Below, one piece after another: positions 54,420-64,000 of a DNA stretch of 64,000 bases. Within the stretch, counting starts at the first letter, position 1. Each line of letters begins with the position of its first letter. The notes beneath the pieces were generated by a model. The model did no database searches and had not been told where the DNA came from. It saw only the letters and a list, made by a program, of their open reading frames with translations. A program made the translations under genes and the position numbers. Source of the DNA: Montifringilla adamsi (lineage: Eukaryota; Chordata; Aves; Passeriformes; Passeridae); NCBI GenBank assembly GCA_017590115.1, contig JAGGNK010006448.1, forward strand, positions 14,075,860-14,139,859, written 5' to 3'.

Positions 54420-54605
54420 GAAGCGCTCCTCTGAGTGCTGCCCCAGTGGGCCTCCCGCTGCCGGTCCCGTTCCCTGTCCCGGTTGTCTCTCCCTGCAGCA
54501 CCACGGACAGCGGAGCAGCGGCGGCCGCACAGGGCTCGGGGACACCCTGTCCCCACCGCGGGGAGCTGGCGGGACACAGCCCAAAGTCAGCTCGACTTGG
54601 CTGCT
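54420..54605. promoter_or_regulatory. Isolated GC-rich, CpG-containing patch upstream of FGF14-1A
   Basis: About 185 bp of GC-rich sequence with many CpGs and a GCGGCCGC motif stands in AT-rich DNA 2.4 kb upstream of the exon 1A start. It could be an upstream promoter, an untranslated exon, a CpG-island satellite or a GC-rich repeat. I recognise no repeat family and no protein in it. The function is unknown. Confidence 0.4.
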
Positions 54606-54968
54606 GCCTCCGAACAAAGGAATGAATGAGAGGGAGTAGAGTGAAATAGAGGCCAGCCACCCACTATCTCTCATTTTCTCAGGGATGCAGAGGTATAAAA
54701 CATACACATAACCTTAACGTTTGCATGACAAACTCTCTCCAAAAGGGTGCGGGTCCCAAGTTCCTCTTTATAGCATCAGATGATGCTATGCATTATATAC
54801 TATCTACTACTATTGTTCCTTTCTATATTTTCCTTCAACTACTGGGCCTTTGCCAAAACACTGACATTTCTCAACAACATGATGCTCAGGGTGATGGCAA
54901 AGAAAACGAGAGAGAGGGTGAAAACAGGCGGTATGCCTATAGGCAAAGAGAAAATGTGTTTCTTACTA

Positions 54969-54990
54969 AAAAAAAAAAAAAAAAAAAAAA
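54969..54990. repeat. Poly(A) run of about 22
   Basis: Pure A on the plus strand, without recognisable retroposed sequence beside it. Confidence 0.85.
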
Positions 54991-56692
54991 GGAGCTTTGT
55001 ACTCACATCTCAGAAATGCAGAGCAGTTGTTTACATCTTGGGGTTTTACAAAGAAAACTCAAGAGAGCCATCTGGTGTCCTAACCTGTGATAAAATGTGT
55101 GCAACTCTACTCAAAGCGAAGATTCTGCTAACAGATGGATTGCACAAGTACGAACATATCAGTTACCTTAAAAACTGGGAACTGCATGAGTATGCATTTA
55201 GGACAAATGGATATATCTTAGTTATGACATTTTATACATTAAACAGAATTTTATTTCTGATTAACAAAACTCTGGATATGAAAACTAATTATTAAAAGCC
55301 AAAGAGGGGGAGAAAATATTTTCAGTGCTTTCTACTCTCCCATCTATTAATTTCTAACTGGTATTTTATTATGGATTTCAGAAGTTTTCTAAACAAAAAC
55401 ATTACAGAATCTATAAAATTGCTTTCTTTGATTAATTTTATTCATCAAAAAATTCAATCTATGTAAGGTGTGTATAAAATACTTGCTTTCTTATATATTA
55501 GGGTATGAAACATTATTAATCTTTTTTCTTTTAATGTATTACTGATAAGAAACCATATTCCATTTCAGCTAATTTAACATGTAAATTTGAATGTGACCTT
55601 GTCAGGCATGAAAGTTCAATATTAAAATATACACCACTGTTATTTGCATATGTGCAAGTACTGGAGATACATAAAATGCTTTTATAAGAAATTCAATTAG
55701 GAAAAAAATGGTATTCAATAGTAATGTTATTCAATAAACTGCTTTATAGTCTATCCTACCTAGATACATAGGCTACAAAATATATAGAACTTAAAATGTC
55801 ATCTTTACACATTATGGGCTTTGGTTTTTTTAACTATTATTTATTTATTTTAACTTATTATATGATTTGCAATAACTTGGATAATGTTACAAGATTCAGA
55901 GTAATGCAGTTCAATGCAGTCATGAAAACTCTACAGAGATTTTCCTTTCATAAACCATTTCAATACAACCAAAACTATCTTTCTACAGGTATGTAGTCAT
56001 GTGCACACACTCCACCCAAATTTTCTCCTCCCAGATGTCCTGAAACCACTCTTGATATCAAAACTGAAACAAAATAAATTAAATACAGCCCAAATTTCTT
56101 ACAAGCATATATTTTCTACAAGTGCAAAATGTCAGATTATTACATTACTACTAAATATGTTTAAGTTTTACGAGCTGTGCTGAAGTTTTTATTGCACTTG
56201 CCTGCAAAGAGTAGGGCACACACAGCTCACTTGTCCAGTGACATGTGAAGAATACACTAGAAGATGATGAGGTAAAGTCAGCTTACATTCTAGAAGTCAT
56301 TAAAAAAGTATAGTGAATCTAGATGTTCTTTCAGACTCGACAGAGTTGAAGATTGTTTTGTGTCTTTGCAAATGCTTGGGTTTTTCCTTTGGAAGGTGTG
56401 TCATATAGTAGCAAAAGTATTAGCACCTTACTCCTTATTACCATTCAAAAGAGAAAGGATGGTCTAGGGGTAAAAGTACCAACTTAGGCCTAACAATTGA
56501 AGGCATGCATAAAACCACATCTAGACCACTGGTAAAATTTATTATTCCAACAAGTGACATTTCAGGAATGGAGAAATTATTTGTTTTTAAATTGATGGAT
56601 TTATTTAATCACCCTTGTGGTGCTTCTGATCAGACTGATTGCCAAAGTACTGTTTCCAGCTGAAGTTGTAATTCTGATTTGTTGCTTCTGAC

Positions 56693-56720
<28 letters not shown>
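56693..56720. repeat. Poly(A) run of about 28
   Basis: Pure A on the plus strand. The sequence on either side is unrelated and shows no repeat signature that I recognise. Confidence 0.85.
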
Positions 56721-56724
<4 letters not shown>

Positions 56725-57346
56725 GAAGGTTGCTGGTAGTTTTGGTGGACCATAATTAAAGTGTCTAAATTCAATGTACATACTAAGACCCCTCCACTCC
56801 CCCAAATATCATAAGAAAATATGATACAGTCCTACAAATAGGATTATTCATGTAATTGCAATAAGGCACACAGTGTGTATGTATAGGGGGGATGGGTGCT
56901 GCTAAGTAACAGTAACTTTTAATTCCTGATTTAATTGTGTGGGGGAAGAAAGATGGAGCAAGAGAAATAATGACTTGAACAAGGTGAAACATAATCTATG
57001 CTTCACTCTATAGGTTGGTAATTGTTTAATTGTGCAAAACTGAATAAGCTAGAAAAACGTTTGTCAACTTACAAGATCACATCTTTCATGAGCAGACCGC
57101 TATGAACATATTAAAACACAGACAAGAATTTCCTTTTTAGATAGCTTATGTGCATTCCATGTTTATAAGAAGACTAGTACAGTATGTTTGTGCAATGAGC
57201 TGTTAACATTTTAAATTAGGTCAGTTTTATATGTTCTTGTCTATTAATCTGGATATAAATCTCCTTATAAATTATTGTTAATTTCCCAAAAGGCAATGTA
57301 CTATGAAGCACTGAAATTTAAAATCCTTAACACCCTGAGCACTTGA

Positions 57347-57400
57347 TTGATAAGACTTTGATAAGACTTTGAAGATAAGACTCATTGATAAGACTTTGAA
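57347..57400. repeat. Short tandem repeat of a GATAAGACTTTG unit
   Basis: Four imperfect copies of GATAAGACTTTG within about 55 bp, two adjacent and two separated by AAGATAAGACTCATT. AGATAAG matches the GATA-factor core, but the array more likely arose by local duplication. Confidence 0.7.
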
Positions 57401-60183
57401 GAACATTAAGAACAAAATTTGTTTAACATAATATGTTTCACAGAATTTGGATTTCTGTCCTTTCACACTTCTTTGTGTCAAAAGCACTCAGCTTTCAGTC
57501 TTAGCATTCACAATGTACTCGAGGAGCCAAAATCATATCTATTAAAATTTACTAAATACATAGAAGGTCCTTTGGAGTCACTTGTTTAAATAGATCAGGT
57601 GAATCCATTTAATTGAGACAAAAGTAAGCTTCCAATATATTGTTCAAAGGACTGCATATATTTTAGCCAACTTCTTCACACAATTTGGCTTATGTATCCA
57701 ACTCATAAGAAAAAAAAAACATTAAAACATAATTGCTGTATATGCAATAATAAATTAATGCACCATGCAAGGAAGTCTAGCATTAGATGACTGGTTATGC
57801 AGAGAACTATCAAAACATTCTATTCAAATACATAACACTATTCAAATTCATAACACCTACCTATAGCTGCCTATAGCAGCTCAGATGTAATATTTCTTCT
57901 GCATTGACCACTCACTTCTTTCACATATTACATTCATTTCTTTCACATATTTCCTCAGATGATACATCCATAACTCAAAGGAGTGAGTTATGTCTCTACA
58001 CTAGACATTGACTTACTCTTTAGACATTACATAGTTCTTAAATTGCTTGGGTTTGCTTCTGCTTTTTTTGACTTTGCTGTCCCCCTTCCCTTTCCAATGC
58101 TAAATTGCACTGATTATCTTGCAGTAATGAGTCTTGTGAATAGTCCTGTGTCAAGTAAAATACCTGCTTTAATTCAGAGTTTCAGTTTTATTTTTATTCC
58201 ATGGGCTAACTCTTCATCCTTCAACAAGGGAAAAAGGTGGATGAAGATTCTTAATGCTATTTTTAACAATTGATCTTTCAGCCATATAAGATGTATGATT
58301 ACAGCTGCTAACTTCTAGCAAAGCTCCTGTGACATCTTTCATGACTCTTTCTGTTTTTCACTCTATCTTTCCCCTACATCAGATACCACTTCTTTTGAGA
58401 CCAGGTGACAAAAGAAACCAGCTGGGTTGACGGGAGTATCTGTAGAGTACACAGATGATATAAGGATTACCAAAATAGCTTGCTCTGGCCTGAAACATAA
58501 ACCCAGAAAGTCTCTTTTAAACAGTTAACAACAACGGTGAAGGAAGAAAAAATAAAAAAATAATCAAGATCACTTTTAGTATATAATCTGAAAAAGTAAT
58601 GAAAAATTAAATACATTGTGGTTTCTGCAGTGACATATATAATATTTTATCTTTTGAAATTAAATAATCTCTTTAAAGAGAGGTTTGTAATAACTAATAA
58701 CAGATACACATTGTCATTAATTTTGTTCTTACTAAAGGTAATAGCAGATCTGTCACAAGACTGCTTCAAACAAGGCTCTGGTGACACAAGCCAGAAAAAG
58801 GACTTTCATTAAAAAAAACCAAACACAAACACCACCCCCCCATCCCCCCCATCTTTAGTCCACACAGCTGCAGAGAGCAGTTTAAGATTTAGAGGCCTAA
58901 AAACAGCATGGAGAGCTTCTTCATTAATATGCACAGCTTAAGCCAACATCTGTTGTGTTTACTTATCTAGCCACAGCAGGACTTGTCTGCTTTGCCTGAC
59001 TTCTGAAACATGCAACAGACTTTGCTGTTATTCTCTCAAGTAACTGAAAGTCCCTGTAAGGTAAGTCTGGTTAATTTTGTTCTACAGAACAAAAGGAAAC
59101 ACTGTCCCTAAGAAATTCAATCTATACAGTGAATTTGTTCTGGAGTCAGTACAGCTGGCAGAGCCTGTAAGCTTCTCTACCTGTTTCATGCTACTCTCCA
59201 GTGAGGATTTCCTGCACCTAGAACATATTTGCAAATGGATTTCTCCTTGGAACACATGACAATATGAGAAAAAAATGTGCAGTATTTCTGAACCCTTGGA
59301 ACAAGGAAGATATTGGATTTTGGCCACCTCACAGAGATCCAGCAGAAAAGGCACTTTATATGCATTAAAATAAAATACTGAGCAGAAAAGATAGTATGAG
59401 CAGAGATGTACATAAATTGCTATCTTGAGAAGCAGAAGAATGATTCCCCTCAAAATGCATCTAATAAACTTTTAAGTATAAAAAGTGATTTTTACCAGTG
59501 ATAGGAAGAGCTGCAGCATGTCTGCCCATGCGCATGAATGCACACATGCACACACAAAAACACCCAGAGCACCACTTTGTTTCTTGGAAGAAAGCATGAA
59601 AAATACTCCCTGCCAAATAATCTAGGAAAAAATGGTCTTATTTTCTGCTGTGTGACCTAAAATTGACAATGTGATTAATTTCACAAAATAACTTTCAGAT
59701 AGTCATCATTGTTTGCAATTATTCTACTTTTGATTAACTTTTGAATAACTTTTGATTTGCAATGTCTTTGATAATATTTTAATGACATTTACAAGAAAAA
59801 AATCCAAAACGAAACAAAACTAGCATCCTGTTCTTTTCTTGTTCAAGAGGGAAGGTCATACAGTATTTCTCTGGGTACTGAAGGGAGAAAATGCAGATAT
59901 AGAACAATTCTGGCTAATACCACCTTCATCCAAAGGGTAAGCCTTGATTCCCTCTCAAATCTAATCACATAGACATGACCCTTCATTTGGGGTTCAGACA
60001 GAACCAATATCCTCAGAAAAAAGTCCCATACTCTGTTCCCCTTCCCAAAGAAACAGAAAATTCAGTGCATTGTCTAATACTTTCATTGAATGCAATAAAT
60101 TGATGACAGATATAAATCTCGGAAAAACAAGTATGACTAGCTTCTTTTTAGTTAATTTAGATTTTTAGAAGTATCTGACAAGA

Positions 60184-60260
60184 TATATATATATATATAT
60201 ATAATATAGCTTATATAATATATAATAATAACATAATAATATATAGCTGATATATTTAAT
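60184..60260. repeat. (TA)n and AT-rich low-complexity tract
   Basis: About ten TA units followed by about 55 bases of mixed A/T with TATA-like words. It could extrude as a cruciform. No gene is associated. Confidence 0.85.
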
Positions 60261-62122
60261 ATACCTTATATTAGCATAGGAACAGATTTTTCCTTTCTCC
60301 CCCTCAATGTTTCTTTCACTCCATATTATTTTCTTTGACTGATTTTCTTTGTGTTGACACACTATTGTTAAGCAAAAGATGCAAACAAATATTATCTACT
60401 ACAAAAAAAAAAAAGCGAGGAGGAAACTTTTTAGATATCACCCTTCTCTTCTCTCTTTGATAATCAGTTTAAATCACCTCTAGCTTCATCAACAGCAGTG
60501 GCACTTGCTGTATTTCCATTTTACTTCTTCCAAAACAGAAACATTGATTTCTTCTATATTTCTTTATGTCTTTAAAAACATAGCAAAATCATTAATGAAT
60601 GCTTTGACCTAAGGAGGAAAAAAGGAATTTAAGAACTTCTGCTTGCCCATCTTGTTACTTATATGATCTAGAACATCAAGACAAATTTCACAGACTTTTG
60701 CTATTTTTAAATTTATTTTGTAGACATGTTAATAGACTATAATGAATACTATAATTATTTTTAAATCCTGAAAAAAATTGAGTACCTGCTCATGTTACTG
60801 TGGTGATATTCCTGGTTATTAGTTCAAATACCACAGTATTTATTATTAGTGGTAATAGCATGACTACTTCTAATATAGTGACCTTATTTTACAGCCCAGT
60901 CTACCAAAGTCAATACAAAATATCTGACATTTAAGACTTAATTCATCAACACCTTTCAATATCATATCTCTCTAAAGTGCAGTGCAATTATCTGATTTGC
61001 CAGCAGTGGACACTGTTTGTCTAGTTATTCACAGATATATTGACTGAGGAATATGTTGCAACATATACTGGCATATTTTTCTTTAATTCCTAGCACTGCA
61101 GGTAATTAAAGAAAAAAATTTGAGTTATTTGTACCAGACACAAGCTGAGTAAAAATTGTGTGGTAGAAATATTTTTCAACATCTGTGTAATAGCATACTG
61201 CCCCTTTAAAAAAAAAAAAAAAAAGTGAAGTAACTTTAGGAAAAATAAATATAGACTTATTTACATGGGATTGGTTTCTATCTTAATCATAATAATTTCA
61301 AGTTGTAGAAGATTTTCTGATGTAAAAAAATAATTATTTGCTTGTATTTTTCATAGAGTGATGTTTATGAGACGGAAACTGTACAAGCTTTGCATTTTTC
61401 TCTAAAATTATTGCAAATAATGACATGAGCAAGCTAAAAATTCTAAGGAGAATATTTACTTCAGTATCCTTTACCATTTGTTGAATAATACCATCTGCAA
61501 AGGATATGTTTTGCCCACTGATAATTTTACAGGGACTTTGACATTAAGCTGAAAAGTAGGGGTTTTTTAGGATGAAAGAATAGATAGCTATAAGACCAAC
61601 ACAAAGAGTTCCAAAAGGTTTAGTAGAAATCAGCCTAGCTAGTTGGAAGACAGTTTCCATTCATCTTAAAAATAGAAAGTAAGTCTAAGCATTAAAAAAA
61701 AAAAAAAAGCCATGCACAGGTTTAATCACATATAATATTATCTTAGGCACTGTTACAAAACTTACAGGAATCACCTACTTATCTCAGTATTCAAATGATT
61801 CATTAGGCTCCTTCTAAAATGCCTATCAGTCTAACACTTAAATAAATGCACTTCTCATGTAAGAATGTCCAGTAACTTAATAGCATAATTAGCTCTCATT
61901 TTCTGCCTAATGCAGCTGAAACCTCATAAACAGGGCCCCACAGTCTGCTGCCAGTTTGTGTACACAGGACACCCACAGAGGCTCCCAGAACCATGCTTTT
62001 TGTCATATGAAAAGTCAATTGCATTCAGTGGCAGTTATGCCTTAAATTTTAGCCTTCTTGTTTTCCAGATTCTGTACTGCATTAGTGTGTAACTCTGAAC
62101 TTCACATAAAGTGTTAGCAAGT

Positions 62123-62471
62123 TGTCTTCACAGTTTAGTTGGATAAAACAATCCTTTTCCAGCCTGAGAACCAAGGACACCGCTGCAGCTTCGTGGCCAA
62201 AAAGTATTAACAACAGCAAACCGAGGAGAGCAATATGGGAGGGTGGGACTTCATAGCCTCAAGCTGTAATTGGACAACTAACCCAAATATGTAAATGGAC
62301 CAAAACGTAGAAAAGTGTGAAAACTTGTGTCCCAGCATCTATCTTGGGTGGAGCAACAGCCAGGCCCTTGCACTGCCCAAGGTGTACCCTGAGAGAGCCT
62401 TTTAAGAAATACCTTCTTTATTTCCTTTCACTCTGTCTAGCCTCTGTTCTAGGTAGCCTCTCAAGGCATCA
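62123..62471 (+). mobile_element. Decayed LTR of an avian endogenous retrovirus (probable solo LTR)
   Basis: The order of signals fits an LTR read on the plus strand: a U3-like block with AGCTGTAATTGGACAACTAA, a degraded TATA region (GTAGAAAAG at 62308-62316), then a poly(A)-signal-like TTTAAGAAAT at 62401 followed by a T/C-rich segment, with a 3' end AAGGCATCA. The text resembles bird LTRs as I remember them. No gag, pol or env sequence adjoins it, so it looks like a solo LTR. The right end (CA at 62470-62471) is fairly clear; the left end is a guess and I found no target-site duplication. Confidence 0.65.
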
Positions 62472-64000
62472 GTAGGATCATTTGAGATCTGCCTAAGACA
62501 ATTGTGAAATTGCCTCTCAGAAAGCTGGGAACTTCAGACATATTGGTGTGAGATCTAGCTTCTAGCAGGCTGCATTCCAATGTCTGAGAACCTGGAGTAC
62601 CCACTCGGTCAAGGACTTTTTCAGTCTTTTATTTTACGTATAAAAGTGAACTTAGAAGCCATCAGTCAGTGCATGAACAGGCAACTCAGAATACTTGAGA
62701 ATACACTCAGAGACAGCTAAAACTTCCTTCCAGTCACATCAGCTCTTCAACCTGCTCAGTCTTTGACACTGCTAAGGAGAACACTGTCCCTTCCCAAACC
62801 CCAGTTCTCCCAAGCCATCCACCTTAAAACTGAACTCACTACTGGGGGACAAGGTTTCTCTTCAAACTCAATCCCCTGGGACATATTTATTACCAAAAAT
62901 CTGTAAGCATCCCTTGCATTCCCCTTCTGTATTCAGGTATGTCTTGTATTTACAGACACAAACTGAAACTAAAATTTATCACCCCAAGTCTCAGGGCTTT
63001 TTTTACTTATTTCCAGAAACTCTATGGAAACTTGATTTAGCTACAGATGTAGGGAGGAAGAGCTAAATTAATACCAGGAAACAGCTTGATGAGTGGAAGC
63101 TCTCTTTGATGCAATCCAAAGTGTGCTCTGTAAATAATAAGTGAGAGGTTCTGGCTATGCTAGACTGACATGGAAGAACAGAAGTCATTAGAAACAGAAC
63201 AATCTGGCAGCCAGATTGCTGTGAACCGTAGCTCCTTTGCTAATATTCTCTATAGAGACAGAGCCATCCTTTCTGGGCCTTAAAGCTCAATGACAAACAA
63301 TGTACATATAATAATTTATTGTCAAGAAAAGAGGAAAGTTTAAAGTTATGGTTGCGGTTTTACACATGTGGAATAGGGTACTATACCACTCTCTAAGCAT
63401 CACTCATATCAGTAAGTTTCTTGGTGGTTTTGTTTGCTATTGTGTCATACAAAATAATAGTGCTTTGATGCCACTCACAATTTTTAAATTAACTGCTAAA
63501 ACCTTGGATACAGACAGATCAACTTTGCATTGAATCAGTTTTTAAAATAAATTTCCTAATTAAAAAAAAAAAAAAAAGATTACCAACAGCAGCAGACCTG
63601 GATCTGAACGGCATATAGATATTTCTAAATCTGATGGGTTTTATTTTCCCAAGACAGAAAAACAATTTTGTTTCAAACCAGAATCTTTTAACTGAAAATG
63701 TATGCAAAAAAAAAAAGGATTAAAAATATTTTATCTGATAAGGCACCTGAGCAAAATTTATTTCTGAAATTATTTATGATTATAAGTGAGCACATTTATG
63801 TGTGGCACTGTTGGCAATTTAAACCTTGACTGCTTCTTACATGCTTCACAAGACCTGAGATTTTCTGAAGCACAGACAATCATTACCACTTCCAGTTTAT
63901 TTTCAAAATATTATTTTCTGATCCCCTTGATTTATGACCCATAACATTCAAACTTTCCTTCTACAAGATGTTAATCTATCAATGGTCTACAGAGGCTCAA

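Larger units (their letters stand above)
53263..64000. other. Upstream region of FGF14-1A without a supported gene
   Basis: The region is AT-rich after the CpG island ends. It contains a T/G-rich low-complexity stretch, a small GC-rich patch, A-runs, a (TA)n tract and an LTR remnant, each listed separately. In other vertebrates the FGF14 exon 1B lies far upstream of 1A, so this may be 1B intron; exon 1B (which I recall as starting MVKPVPLFRR) was not found here. No ORF in the region has recognisable protein features. Confidence 0.6.

Noticed and set aside
54725..55295. 121- and 171-codon overlapping plus-strand frames
   Set aside because: Both run through a poly(A) tract as poly-Lys, have no recognisable motif and overlap each other in different frames.
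56453..56525. tRNA-like words (GGTCTAGGGGTAAAAG)
   Set aside because: It resembles a D-arm box A only; no box B or cloverleaf could be built downstream.
53263..64000. Possible FGF14 exon 1B
   Set aside because: No frame with the MVKPVPLFRR-type start was found; in other vertebrates it lies much further upstream.

Overview
This window is vertebrate nuclear DNA. It is AT-rich, intron-dominated and has no prokaryote-like gene packing. Two decayed CR1-type LINE 3' ends (28656-29062 and 36085-36257) and a decayed LTR of a type I associate with bird endogenous retroviruses (about 62123-62471) point to a bird. I cannot name the species.

The only gene I can support is FGF14 (fibroblast growth factor homologous factor 4), on the minus strand. 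Three coding exons with consensus splice sites and matching phases are visible: exon 1A (51847-52039), exon 2 (20669-20779) and exon 3 (12213-12316). Together they give 408 nt, or 136 codons, about the first 55% of a protein of roughly 247 residues. I searched by eye for exons 4 and 5 and did not find them; they should lie left of position 1. The alternative first exon 1B was not found either and would be expected right of position 64000.

Layout from right to left, in the direction of transcription: 53.3-64 kb is upstream DNA (probably 1B intron or 5' flank) holding a GC-rich patch at about 54.4-54.6 kb and an LTR remnant. 51.5-53.3 kb is a CpG island with promoter, 5' leader, a (CA)n tract, a CGGGT array and three short upstream ORFs. 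20.8-51.8 kb is intron 1 with the two CR1 remnants, a (GGAA)n tract on the sense strand, an 80-bp T/A homopolymer block, a perfect 30-bp-arm hairpin and a 40-bp minisatellite. 12.3-20.7 kb is intron 2 with a 144-bp tandem duplication. 1-12.2 kb is the 5' part of intron 3.

I see no operon, CRISPR array, mobile gene cassette or new enzymatic system. The points worth checking are regulatory or structural: the uORF set in the 1A leader, the unstable repeats inside FGF14 introns (a human FGF14 intronic repeat expansion causes ataxia), the hairpin with a third copy beside it, and the isolated GC-rich patch upstream. Nearly all other open reading frames of 60-130 codons in the window are chance or repeat-derived.
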